15,502 nucleotides of DNA, from positions 1 through 15,502 of the forward strand of contig CAYJTF010000019.1 of the NCBI GenBank assembly GCA_964373165.1, read 5' to 3'. The position numbers and the translations under genes were made by a program. A model generated the notes under the pieces. It was given only the letters and a program-made list of their open reading frames with translations. It ran no database searches and was not told the DNA's origin. Source of the stretch: JAGVVZ01 sp964373165 (GTDB taxonomy: Archaea > Aenigmatarchaeota > Aenigmatarchaeia > CG10238-14). Shown piece by piece: positions 6,874 through 15,146 of this stretch. Positions within the stretch are counted from its first letter, which is position 1; each line of letters starts with the position of its first letter.

Positions 6874-8064
6874 TCAACCAACTTGCATTATTTTTTCTAG
6901 TTTTTTACTGTTATTGTTTATATCAAATTTCTCAAATGCTGTTTTCCTCGCATTTTTGCTTATTTTTTTTGAAAATGAACTATCAGAAAACAGTCTTTCT
7001 ATAGCATCAGTCATTTCTAAATGATTTTTGGATTCAACTAATATTCCGTTGACATTATTTTGTATTATCTCTTCCGCCCATCCTACTCTTGTTACAACTA
7101 GTGGAATGCCTGCTGATAAACTTTCTAAAAACTTGATAGAGTGTCCATCTTCGTGAGGTAGTAATATTGCATCGGATTTTAACAGTATATCTGAAATGAC
7201 ATTTTTCACTTTGCCCACTATTTTGACTTTTTTTTCTAGGTTATATTTTTTAATATAATATTTCGTAAAACTAAGCGTAGGTTCATGTATTTCAGAGCAT
7301 GCAATGAACAGTTCTGCATCTTGTCTATTTTTAACTAATTCATTGAATGACTTTAATAAAGATACAATTCCCCTTCCCGGTCTCATATGTCCGAAATAAG
7401 TTACTCGTTTTCCTTCAAAATTTGTTTTATACCTTTCTGGTATTGTTATTGAGGGATAGATAATCGGAATATTATCTCGTTCCGCAACAACATTTTTCAG
7501 AGAATTAAGAGTAAATTTAGAAGAAGCCACCAACTTGTCAATATTGCTCAAACCGCGTCTTATATTTATTCTATTCCTCGGTATATCTCTCATGCTCATT
7601 ATCAAAAAATCTCTTAGTTGATAACCCAATGGAGTTTTATTTTGTATCACATCCACATCCCATTTTTTTTCTACCAGCGGTTCGTAGATATAGTATATTG
7701 TGGGAGTTTTCGTTTTTTTTCCAAGCATCGATATGATTGTTCCAAAAAAAGGAGATCCACATCCATAAATTAAATCCAGATTTGATTTGGTGATAAGGCT
7801 TTTGACTTGGTTGAAAGTTGATGGCATAGGCATGCCAGAAAAGTGATAAGTGAAGAATGATTTTTTCTTACTAAAAATGTTTTTTATTGAAATGATGTTT
7901 ATTTTATTTTTTTTATTGAATTGTGTTGTTTCACCATCCGCAAACACAAAAATTTTATGATTCAGATTTGCCAATCCACTTAGCTGTCTTTGTAGTAAAT
8001 GGATGTAAGATCCCGCCTCCTCTTTTGGCATTAAATAGTCTGGGCTAAAGACTCCAACTCTCAT
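6874..8064 (-). CDS. Family 4 glycosyltransferase (GT-B)
   Basis: A 396-residue GT-B enzyme. It begins MRVGVFSPDYLMPKEEAGSY, with a GSY acceptor-side loop at 18-20. LDLIYGCGSPFFG (96-108) and TPTIYYIYEPL (120-130) complete the first domain, and LVASSKFTLNSL (178-189) is the usual strand before the linker. The second half begins VTYFGHMRPGRG (221-232), with the basic donor-phosphate site, then FIACSE (253-258) and KIVGKV (281-286). The catalytic region is HEDGHSIKFLESLSAG (304-319): Asp306 aligns with the first Glu of EX7E, preceded by E305, and E314 is the second Glu. GWAEEIIQNNVNGILV closes the donor site. It starts 2 bp after the giant membrane protein's stop with no ribosome-binding match, so it is almost certainly co-transcribed and coupled. 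Confidence 0.87.
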   Translation of the reverse strand: MRVGVFSPDYLMPKEEAGSYIHLLQRQLSGLANLNHKIFVFADGETTQFNKKNKINIISIKNIFSKKKSFFTYHFSGMPMPSTFNQVKSLITKSNLDLIYGCGSPFFGTIISMLGKKTKTPTIYYIYEPLVEKKWDVDVIQNKTPLGYQLRDFLIMSMRDIPRNRINIRRGLSNIDKLVASSKFTLNSLKNVVAERDNIPIIYPSITIPERYKTNFEGKRVTYFGHMRPGRGIVSLLKSFNELVKNRQDAELFIACSEIHEPTLSFTKYYIKKYNLEKKVKIVGKVKNVISDILLKSDAILLPHEDGHSIKFLESLSAGIPLVVTRVGWAEEIIQNNVNGILVESKNHLEMTDAIERLFSDSSFSKKISKNARKTAFEKFDINNNSKKLEKIMQVG

Positions 8065-8066
8065 AT

Positions 8067-11000
8067 CTAGTCATAAAATTTATGAGAAAAAAATGATTTA
8101 ACCTTCTTTTTAACTAAGTTTGGAAATTCTGGATAGAATATATACATGATTAAACAAACTGTTGCAATTCCAGATATCAGAAATCCTACGTATCTGTATT
8201 TTTGCTGTTTATATTCTATGATTATATCGAAGTTTCCTGTTTTATCTATCAAATATCCATTTAAAGACGAATATGTGAGAAAATGATCAAATACTTTGCC
8301 ATTTGATGTGGCTACCCATTCAGGAGAGAATGATTCTCTGAATGTCAGAGTGAATGGCTTATCTGTAAGTACTGAAACTATATATTTTGTTGGGTTGGTT
8401 TTTTTGTAATTTATTTCTGGCGACTCTACTGAAGTTGGAAATATTTCTTCTAAAGTAGAGCTTTTTTCATTGTTGTCGTTGTAGATAAATATGTGGGTAA
8501 CTTCTGTTAGATCATTGCCATCAGATTCTATGGTGAATTTATGGTGATTTTTATCTAAAAATAGAGGACCGACATATATATATTTGTATTCAGAACTACC
8601 AAGTGTCGTTGTGTTGAAATCATACTTTTTATTGTCTATGCCAATGGAAATTTTTCCTGTTTTAGATCCGGTTAATGTTTGAATAGCAATAGTATAATAC
8701 CCGTCTTTTGGAATAAATATTTCTGATTCTGTAATTCCAAATGAAATTTCTTTTTTCTTGCTTAGTATTAAATATTCCCAGTAATTAATGGCAGGATTTT
8801 CATCCACACTTTTCGTGACTAATGCTATTTGTTCTATTGTTTCTCCATAAATTCCGGCAGGCATTTTGAATATGTAAGTTGTGAAATTTTCAGGTGATTT
8901 GACCCAGTTGTCCGGAACATTTACCCACTGATATTTCCAATCCTTTCCATTAAGGAATATCTTAAATTCTGCGTTTGAGGTTCCCTTTACTCTAACTATC
9001 AAATATGGATAATCGCTAACGGCAATTTTTGTTTTTGTCCAGAAATATCCGTAAGTATTGTTTGTTCCTTCATAGGTTGTATTCGCTATATTGTTGTCAA
9101 CAGAGAAGCTGTAATTTCTTGTAAATCCAATGCCATCAAACTTCCATTTTTCAGGCCATTTATTAGTACTGCCTATAATCCAACCTGGTTTTGTAAAGCT
9201 AAGCTCCTTATTATATGATAAGACAATTTTTTTGTTGTTTAAGAAGTTCATAGACTCCTCTTTTTTCAATTTCAATTCTTCCGGTGGTATTATCACTATT
9301 CTGTCTATTATAACCTCTCCGTAACTTCCAATTTTTGTTAAAGTCAGCTTATGATCACCACTGCCTATTTTTTTTTCGTTTATTCTGATCCATTTAAAAC
9401 CAACAAAAGAGTTTGCATATAACTGAAATCTAGAAATTTCTTTATTATCGATTTTTATTGACAATTCACCCTCTTCTGGACCTCTAGCAGTTCTAATCCA
9501 AATTTCATAGTTTTGCGTATTTTCTATATTGAACGGTACATTTATCATTACTTGATCTCCGGTTGCTAGTATGATATCAGAATTATAATATTCTCCCATG
9601 AAATTTATGTCAGAAATCAAAGGAAAGAAAAATTTTCTTACCCAATTTTTATTTGAATCACTAAATTTTCCTGCGTAATTTGCAGGTATTATTTCATATT
9701 TATCATCAACATTGAGGAAGATCAAATCGTCTATATTCTTTTCATGGAATATCATATAGTCAGATCTTTCTATCTTTTCTTTTAACTTTTCTTTATTCAA
9801 TTGATCAGCGAAAATCATTGATAGTTTGTTAAAGTTGAAATTGTTTATATTACTCATTGACAGTACCAAATCTCTACTGCCTACCACAATTGCATTGTCA
9901 TATGACCCAGTGAATAGTGATGTAAAGTAGTTGTTTGTGTAAGCACTCAGATATCCATCCTTTTTTGCAAGTGACAACTCCTTCCTACTAGAAAGAAACT
10001 TGTTAACTTCTTCTGCCGGTTGGAGATCTTGGAACCATGGAGTGTGGCTTATGTCGATATCTCCATTAACCGAAATGTATTTTATATTGAATATTGATAG
10101 GATTTTCCCCAGATTGATACTGCTTGAAATTTCTCTCGCTCTCACTACATTTTGAAGAAAATCTAAAAATGGCATAGAAGTTGGTACAGCCCTGCCGCCT
10201 ATTACTATTGGTTTGGGTGGTGATATATAGAGAGGATTGTGGATATGCTCGTCAGCCCAGACACTCCATATACCGAAATGATAAGGAATGATCAATACCC
10301 TAAAATCGTCTTTCTGCTGTTTAAACCAATTACTCATTTCCTTGTACTCTTTTGGTACTTGGAAGCTTTTCAACTTATTATAGAAATTACCTGTAAACAT
10401 CGGCCAAGAATTGACTAAGATAGATATAAACACTATTCCGATAAAAATTATGATTAGCATACTGGATAGAGTAAATCTCTTTTTTTCCCAGGAACGTGTC
10501 ACAAACGTATTTTCAATTTTTTCTATTACAGAACTACTCATTATCGAGTATAAAGCAGAGTAGCACAGTGCAACAAAATAAATCCACGCATTGACGTCTC
10601 TGAATATTGCTATACCCGGGACACGAAACCACATCCATTCGTATATTTTGAAAGGTAAATTTGTTCCGCTGCTTAACACAAGGAAAAATACTAGCAAAAC
10701 AAAAAACGGTTTGACGTATTCGTTTTTTTTAGTAAAGAGGATTGTTGTAAATGCAAGTACAGGCATTAAAAAAGTTAGAGAGTAAAATGTTGGCTTTTCA
10801 ATCAGTTTTGCTTCCATATCTTTGAAGTATGAAAATCTGAAATACCTTAGCCTGATGATATTTTGGAATGTGCTTTGATAGCTATATCCGTATAAATCTT
10901 CTACCCACATTCTTTCTCCAGAGCCAAAATATGTTTCTGAAGGAACTTTATATGCAGCAGGCAACAACCACAAAGCGTGCATTACTAAAGGTATTAAGCT

Positions 11001-11705
11001 CATGCAAATAACGCCGATGACCATTCTTTTTATTAATTCTTGTGTCAAACCTTCTTTTTTGATTTTAGAAAACAAACAGACAAATGAGTATATCGACATT
11101 CCTAGAAGCAAGATGTAAGATAGATATAGATCCACCCATAATTGTATGCCCAAGACAAAGGCAGCAATTATAAAATCCCTTGTTTTTAAAGAATCCAGCG
11201 ATTTGATAAAGAATACAAGAGCGAGTGGAGGCAACGCATAGCCGAAGTATATTGTGAAATGTCCCCAGACTATTCTGTCCAAGACCCACGGGTTGAACAT
11301 GTAAACAAAAGATCCTATTAAGCTTGGTAGTCTCTTTCCTTTAGTCAAGTAGTGACAAAGATAATACGAGGACCATCCTGCCATTGCTAATATTAGAATG
11401 TGAACGACTTTACCGATAACAGCTTCATTGATGCCTAAAAATGCAGGTAGTGCAATAATCCACCATGTGAAATCACCATAGCTCAACGAGCCCAATCCCA
11501 TATTAACCCACGGATCCCATACATAGAAAAATCTGTTAACAGTTTGCTTTAAATCAAACGGAAACTCCAGATCCAGTCTAATCAAATACCCAGGCCCAAG
11601 AATCTTATGAAAGACAAAAATTGATAATATCAGTATGATTAAAGCATCAACAACCTCTCCTTTTATAGAAAATTTTGGTTTGTTGAACTCTTTGTAATAC
11701 TTCAT
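8067..11705 (-). CDS. Giant polytopic membrane protein, YfhO/GT-C-like, with extracytoplasmic beta-sandwich modules
   Basis: A 1212-residue protein. Roughly ten or more hydrophobic segments fill residues 19-432, for example 19-36, 97-118, 178-212, 226-250, 308-324, 333-347, 372-390 and 412-432. Between the first and second segments, LIRLDLEFPFD (41-51) offers D45 and E47 in the first outside loop, where GT-C transferases keep catalytic acids. IAIFRDVNAWIYFVAL (365-380) resembles the 'FR.p.rw' motif of YfhO and DUF3367-like proteins. Residues about 440-700 form a soluble domain. Then come three beta-rich stretches (about 718-806, 835-982 and 985-1075); the first, YEIWIRTARGPEEGELSIKI (733-752), looks like a carbohydrate-binding jelly roll. 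ESFSPEWVA (1124-1132) and one last membrane helix (1171-1191) end it. It probably transfers or binds lipid-linked sugars outside the cell. It leads the leftward operon; GGTG lies about 9 bp before the ATG. Confidence 0.75.
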   Translation of the reverse strand: MKYYKEFNKPKFSIKGEVVDALIILILSIFVFHKILGPGYLIRLDLEFPFDLKQTVNRFFYVWDPWVNMGLGSLSYGDFTWWIIALPAFLGINEAVIGKVVHILILAMAGWSSYYLCHYLTKGKRLPSLIGSFVYMFNPWVLDRIVWGHFTIYFGYALPPLALVFFIKSLDSLKTRDFIIAAFVLGIQLWVDLYLSYILLLGMSIYSFVCLFSKIKKEGLTQELIKRMVIGVICMSLIPLVMHALWLLPAAYKVPSETYFGSGERMWVEDLYGYSYQSTFQNIIRLRYFRFSYFKDMEAKLIEKPTFYSLTFLMPVLAFTTILFTKKNEYVKPFFVLLVFFLVLSSGTNLPFKIYEWMWFRVPGIAIFRDVNAWIYFVALCYSALYSIMSSSVIEKIENTFVTRSWEKKRFTLSSMLIIIFIGIVFISILVNSWPMFTGNFYNKLKSFQVPKEYKEMSNWFKQQKDDFRVLIIPYHFGIWSVWADEHIHNPLYISPPKPIVIGGRAVPTSMPFLDFLQNVVRAREISSSINLGKILSIFNIKYISVNGDIDISHTPWFQDLQPAEEVNKFLSSRKELSLAKKDGYLSAYTNNYFTSLFTGSYDNAIVVGSRDLVLSMSNINNFNFNKLSMIFADQLNKEKLKEKIERSDYMIFHEKNIDDLIFLNVDDKYEIIPANYAGKFSDSNKNWVRKFFFPLISDINFMGEYYNSDIILATGDQVMINVPFNIENTQNYEIWIRTARGPEEGELSIKIDNKEISRFQLYANSFVGFKWIRINEKKIGSGDHKLTLTKIGSYGEVIIDRIVIIPPEELKLKKEESMNFLNNKKIVLSYNKELSFTKPGWIIGSTNKWPEKWKFDGIGFTRNYSFSVDNNIANTTYEGTNNTYGYFWTKTKIAVSDYPYLIVRVKGTSNAEFKIFLNGKDWKYQWVNVPDNWVKSPENFTTYIFKMPAGIYGETIEQIALVTKSVDENPAINYWEYLILSKKKEISFGITESEIFIPKDGYYTIAIQTLTGSKTGKISIGIDNKKYDFNTTTLGSSEYKYIYVGPLFLDKNHHKFTIESDGNDLTEVTHIFIYNDNNEKSSTLEEIFPTSVESPEINYKKTNPTKYIVSVLTDKPFTLTFRESFSPEWVATSNGKVFDHFLTYSSLNGYLIDKTGNFDIIIEYKQQKYRYVGFLISGIATVCLIMYIFYPEFPNLVKKKVKSFFSHKFYD

Positions 11706-11835
11706 TAGTACACCACTGTTGATATTTATTATACATATTTGCTACGAATGTTTTTATCATAAAACATGTGAAATATTATTATTTAACTTCTAAATAAGAA
11801 TAAATAAATCGAACTGAAGCGTGGTGGAAATTTAT
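11706..11835. promoter_or_regulatory. Divergent promoter region between the giant membrane protein and the GT2 gene
   Basis: This 130-bp AT-rich gap serves two divergent genes. On the minus strand TATAATAAATA (11733-11723) sits about 18-28 bp before the ATG at 11705, and GGTG lies closer to that start. On the plus strand AT-rich runs at 11771-11810 could hold a TATA box, and GGTGG at 11823-11827 gives a ribosome-binding match 8 bp before the ATG at 11836. An inverted repeat lies near the middle. No ORF or RNA gene is visible. Confidence 0.4.
11748..11767. repeat. Short inverted repeat, candidate operator
   Basis: ATGTTTT and AAAACAT are perfect 7-base inverted arms around the 6-base centre TATCAT. 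The 20-bp site lies 43 bp from one divergent start and 69 bp from the other, a reasonable place for a dimeric regulator. In AT-rich DNA such a palindrome can also arise by chance. Confidence 0.3.
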
Positions 11836-12819
11836 ATGAACAGGCCTAAATTTTCTGTTATTCCTATAGTGTTTAATGAAGAAAAGAACATTGAAAAAAT
11901 AATTAAGAGCGTTTACGAACAGAATTATAGGTCGCTTGAACTGGTGATAGTCGATGGTGGCTCAAAAGATAAGACGTTTTCTATCGCTAAAAAAATGCAA
12001 AAAAAATTGAAAGGGAAAGATTTTACAATGAAGGTTCTAGACGAGAGGGAATCCGGGAATAAATGTAGTCCGGCTAATGCAAGAAATTATGGTGTGGATA
12101 ATGCGACGGGCGAGTATGTAATATTCATTCATGGCGATACATTCTTAACGAGAAAAGATTTTTTGGAAAAATTAGCTGGAGGCTTGAAAGATAATTATGT
12201 GGTTTGGAACAAATTCAAAGTAATTGAAGATACATGGTTTGAGCATCAACTAGTTCTGGATCATGGATCAAAAGACTTGCTCGGCCCTGCTTTTAGAAGA
12301 GAAGTTTTTAAGAAGGTTAGATTTGATCCTTCGATTGGAACGGGTGATGATAATGTTGACTTGCCTGAACAGCTGAAAAAGTACAAATTCCTTGGAAAAA
12401 AACTAGCGATAGTTGACGTTGAGACTAGACAACACGAACCGCATTCATTAAGAGAGTTTACGATTCAAAGATGGTGGCACGGCAGGACAGTTTGGCCTTT
12501 AATTAAAAAATATCCACATACTTTTATGGGTATGTTTGCAATACCATCAGGACCGATAGGCTTACTGGTTCTCGGCTTAATTTTACTGTTTTTCAATAAG
12601 TTTTTAGCTTTGATATTTTTTGTTCCACTCTTAGCTTACGCTTTGTGGATGTTCATAAAATCAAAAGAAAAAAATTTATCTAGACTGTGGTGGTGTTCCA
12701 CACTTTTCTTATGGGCCTCTTTAATCAGAGTGTTATCCATGATTAACGGCCTATTTCAATATATGAGAGGTCAAATGAACCTAAGACAAGAAGGTCCTAT
12801 GGGTACAAAGAAAAGATAA
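11836..12819 (+). CDS. Family 2 glycosyltransferase (GT-A) with C-terminal transmembrane helices and HGD in place of DxD
   Basis: A 327-residue GT2-like enzyme. It opens PKFSVIPIVFNEEKNI (4-19) and has LELVIVDGGSKDKT (34-47), the usual nucleotide-binding pair of strands. NARNYGVDNATGEYVIFIHG (81-100) leads to the metal-site position, which reads HGD (99-101), so only the last Asp of DxD is kept. GPAFRREVF (150-158) and GTGDDNVDLPEQLKK (168-182) give the acceptor-side region with the acidic catalytic patch (D171, D172). QRWWHGR (211-217) is the interface motif just before the membrane. Three hydrophobic stretches follow (about 237-253, 255-274, 284-305). GTG codons at 11821 and 11824 are in frame, but GGTGG there fits better as a ribosome-binding site for the ATG at 11836, which also gives the standard GT2 start. 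It is a single-gene unit facing the nucleotide-sugar genes. Confidence 0.85.
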   Translation: MNRPKFSVIPIVFNEEKNIEKIIKSVYEQNYRSLELVIVDGGSKDKTFSIAKKMQKKLKGKDFTMKVLDERESGNKCSPANARNYGVDNATGEYVIFIHGDTFLTRKDFLEKLAGGLKDNYVVWNKFKVIEDTWFEHQLVLDHGSKDLLGPAFRREVFKKVRFDPSIGTGDDNVDLPEQLKKYKFLGKKLAIVDVETRQHEPHSLREFTIQRWWHGRTVWPLIKKYPHTFMGMFAIPSGPIGLLVLGLILLFFNKFLALIFFVPLLAYALWMFIKSKEKNLSRLWWCSTLFLWASLIRVLSMINGLFQYMRGQMNLRQEGPMGTKKR

Positions 12820-12820
12820 T

Positions 12821-12836
12821 CTATTTTTTATTTTTC
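12821..12836 (+). terminator. T-tract terminator after the GT2 gene
   Basis: CTATTTTTTATTTTTC begins one base after the GT2 stop, with no hairpin. This is the form expected of an archaeal intrinsic terminator, in a 76-bp gap between two converging genes. Confidence 0.5.
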
Positions 12837-12867
12837 ATTAATAACCTTCAATCATATATTATCTTCA

Positions 12868-12881
12868 CTCATTTTTATGAG
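12868..12881. terminator. Small hairpin in the convergent gap
   Basis: CTCAT-TTTT-ATGAG forms a 5-bp stem with a 4-base loop, 14 bp beyond the stop of the leftward E1-like gene. No T-run follows on the minus strand, so a role in ending transcription or protecting the 3' end is only possible. Confidence 0.25.
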
Positions 12882-12895
12882 GTTTAGTGCTCTTA

Positions 12896-14191
12896 TTATC
12901 TATGCTGCTCTAAAAACTCTGTAAAGGTATCTCCCACATATTTCACTTCTTCTCTCGTTATGTCTGGATGGCAGCCTATAAAGAAGCCGTTATCTCTTAT
13001 TTTGACAGTATTTACTAAATTACCTGTCTTGAATTTTTTTCCAATGAATGCTGGCTGGTGAGCTAGGCTACCGCCCATCAATCCTCTAGTTTCAATATTC
13101 CTGCTTTCCAAGAAATCAACCAGTTTCCTCCTTGTGAATTTAGCTTCATCCGTAATTAGCATCGGGAACGAATAGTAACTGTGATAGGCCCACTCTTTTT
13201 CTGCTTGTGGTCTTATAGTATCAGAGTACGGCTCTAAATATTTCCTGAATTGTCTGACTATATCTCTTCTCATTTCAGTCATATTATCTAGTTTGCTTAA
13301 CTGTACCAGACCAAAGGCAGCCTGCATATCAACCATTTTTGTAGAGTATCCTAAATATTCAAAGAGATATCTAGGATCATATTCCTTCATCTCTTCGTTC
13401 AATGTCTCCTCTCTTTTTTTATTGCAATGATCGCAGAAGCAAGCTCTTCCAAATTGTCTCAATATTCTCGACAGATCGGCTATGTGATAATCATCTGTAA
13501 CAATCATTCCTCCCTCTCCTGTTGTCATGTTATGTGCTACGTGGAAGCTGAATGTTGCAACATCTCCTAATGACCCAACCTTTTTATTTTTATATTTTGC
13601 TCCATGAGCTTCACAAGAATCTTCTATAACGAACAAGTCATGTTTTTCAGCTATTTCATTTATAGGATCCATTTCCGCGGGATGTCCGAAGAAATGCACA
13701 GGGAATATGGCCTTTGTTTTTTTTGTAATATTTTTTTCTACTTCTTCTGGTGATAACGTATAACTTTCTATGTCCACATCAGAAAAAACTGGGACCAGAC
13801 CCAACTGTATTAATGGCGTGGCTGTAGTTGGAAATGTAGCGGCAGGAACAATAACTTCATCACCTCTTTTTAATCTAGTCTTTCCAAATCTTTTGTCCAT
13901 TAATGTAGCTAATACTAGAAGGTTAGCGGATGATCCCGAGTTCACCGCAACTCCAAACTTTGATCCACAATATTCGGCATATTTGTTTTCAAACTCTTTT
14001 ACTTGCGGTCCTTGGGTGATCCATCCAGACAATAACGTTTTCAAAACTCTGTTTGTTTCTTGATGATCATAGTAAGGTGTGCCTACTTGTATCTTTCTCT
14101 TTCCAGGTTCAATGTTTTTTTGTTTTTCTAATTTATAAAAAGTTTCAATCAGTGTTTCTAATTCCCCAAGGATACTTTCCTGATTTTTCAT
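12896..14191 (-). CDS. rfbH: RfbH/E1-type PMP-dependent, iron-sulfur 3-dehydrase of nucleotide sugars (DegT/DnrJ/EryC1/StrS fold)
   Basis: A 431-residue member of the DegT/StrS fold. GSSAN (86-90) binds cofactor phosphate, VIEDSCEAHG (188-197) holds the pyridine-ring Asp191, and SFHVAHNMTTGEGG (215-228) is the Schiff-base loop. His220 stands where aminotransferases have the PLP lysine, the hallmark of the 3-dehydrases ColD and E1 (RfbH/DdhC/AscC). C193, C251, C253 and C256 match the E1 [2Fe-2S] set, which ColD lacks. YLFEYLGYSTKMVDMQAA (275-292) and GWITQGPQVKEFE (56-68) are also E1-like. E1 acts with a reductase on CDP-4-keto-6-deoxyglucose to make 3,6-dideoxy sugars; the substrate here is not proven. 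Spacing before the last cysteine is shorter than in known E1. The ATG lies 47 bp inside the upstream epimerase gene; the N-terminal length suits the family, so the overlap appears real. Confidence 0.85.
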   Translation of the reverse strand: MKNQESILGELETLIETFYKLEKQKNIEPGKRKIQVGTPYYDHQETNRVLKTLLSGWITQGPQVKEFENKYAEYCGSKFGVAVNSGSSANLLVLATLMDKRFGKTRLKRGDEVIVPAATFPTTATPLIQLGLVPVFSDVDIESYTLSPEEVEKNITKKTKAIFPVHFFGHPAEMDPINEIAEKHDLFVIEDSCEAHGAKYKNKKVGSLGDVATFSFHVAHNMTTGEGGMIVTDDYHIADLSRILRQFGRACFCDHCNKKREETLNEEMKEYDPRYLFEYLGYSTKMVDMQAAFGLVQLSKLDNMTEMRRDIVRQFRKYLEPYSDTIRPQAEKEWAYHSYYSFPMLITDEAKFTRRKLVDFLESRNIETRGLMGGSLAHQPAFIGKKFKTGNLVNTVKIRDNGFFIGCHPDITREEVKYVGDTFTEFLEQHR

Positions 14192-15146
14192 TCTTCAACC
14201 ACCAATTAATTTCTTTTTTATACCAATCAAAAGTCCTTTTCAAACCTTCTTTAATTTTTATTTTGGGTCTATAATTCAAAACAGCCTGAGCTTTAGATAT
14301 ATTAGGCCATCTTTTATTTATAGTTCCGCTAGAATTTGGTATATATTTAATTTCGAAATTTTTCACAGAAATTTCTTTCAAATGATTAACTATTTGATTA
14401 AGAGAAACTTCGCTATCACTCCCTATATTAAATATTTCATTTCTGCCTTCATCAGTTGTTGCAGCTTTGATTATGCCGTCAATAGCATCATCTATGTAGC
14501 AGAAACTTCTCGTCTGCATGCCATCACCCTGTATCGTGAATTCTTCATTAAGAATAATTCTTTTAATAAATTCTGAAATTACATGGTTCCACCCCATTCT
14601 TGGGCCGTAAGGATTTTCTAATCTTACTATTGTTAGATCAAACCTGTTTTTTTTTGCATAGGCCGAGCATAACGTCTCACCTATTAGCTTGGATGATGAA
14701 TAGGACGCTCTCGGATTCAGAGAATCTGGTATCATCAACGGCTGATTTTCTGGAGTTGGAAATATCGAAGGATTACCATAAACTTCTGTGGATGATAAAA
14801 ATAGAAATCTTTTTATTGGATTTTCTTCGATAGCTTTCAAAACATTCAATGTTCCAGTCACACCCACATCTAAAACCAGCCAAGGATGCGAATAGAAATG
14901 TTGAGTGCTTAAAATGGCTGCTAGATGATATACTCTATCTATGTTTCTCATTGACTTTTTTACAACATCGAAATCTCTTATATCGCCGTCGATAATTTCT
15001 ACTTTATCAGAGACATCTTCTAAATTTCTATTTCCGAATCTCCATCCATTATCAAGAACTTTTACTCTTTCATTTTCTGCAACTAATCTTCTGACTAAAT
15101 GAGAACCAATAAATCCCAAACCACCGGTAACAAGAGAATTACCCAA
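14145..15146 (-). CDS. Extended short-chain dehydrogenase: NAD-dependent nucleotide-sugar epimerase/dehydratase
   Basis: A 333-residue extended SDR enzyme. VTGGLGFIGSHL (6-17) is the NAD-binding GxxGxxG loop. VYHLAA (72-77), FLSSTEVYG (116-124, with the catalytic Ser/Thr) and YSSSK (149-153, the YxxxK pair) form the active site. RLENPYGPRMG (175-185) and GDGMQTRSFCYIDDAIDG (207-224) are the substrate-side motifs of the GalE, UDP-glucuronate decarboxylase and 4,6-dehydratase group. NIGSDSEVSL (240-249) ends the core. The motifs do not decide between 4-epimerase, decarboxylase and 4,6-dehydratase. The start is TTG: TAG lies two codons upstream in frame, and any later start would cut the NAD loop. 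It overlaps the upstream dehydrogenase stop by 8 bp (TTGGGTAA) and the E1-like start by 47 bp, so the three genes form one unit. A product feeding the 3-dehydrase would fit. Confidence 0.87.
   Translation of the reverse strand: MGNSLVTGGLGFIGSHLVRRLVAENERVKVLDNGWRFGNRNLEDVSDKVEIIDGDIRDFDVVKKSMRNIDRVYHLAAILSTQHFYSHPWLVLDVGVTGTLNVLKAIEENPIKRFLFLSSTEVYGNPSIFPTPENQPLMIPDSLNPRASYSSSKLIGETLCSAYAKKNRFDLTIVRLENPYGPRMGWNHVISEFIKRIILNEEFTIQGDGMQTRSFCYIDDAIDGIIKAATTDEGRNEIFNIGSDSEVSLNQIVNHLKEISVKNFEIKYIPNSSGTINKRWPNISKAQAVLNYRPKIKIKEGLKRTFDWYKKEINWWLKNEKSGKYPWGIRNTD

Noticed and set aside
11065..11289. 74-residue minus-strand ORF
   Set aside because: It is in another frame inside the giant membrane protein gene, with no independent support.
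11821..11835. GTG start for the second GT2 gene
   Set aside because: The GTGGTGG run fits better as a ribosome-binding site for the ATG at 11836, which gives the usual GT2 N-terminus.
12896..14191. Ordinary PLP-dependent sugar aminotransferase (DegT/ArnB/PerA type)
   Set aside because: The catalytic lysine is replaced by His220 and the E1-type cysteines are present, so transamination through an internal aldimine is not expected.
13770..14274. Plus-strand ORFs opposite the E1-like and epimerase genes
   Set aside because: They are antisense shadows of two genes with strong family motifs.
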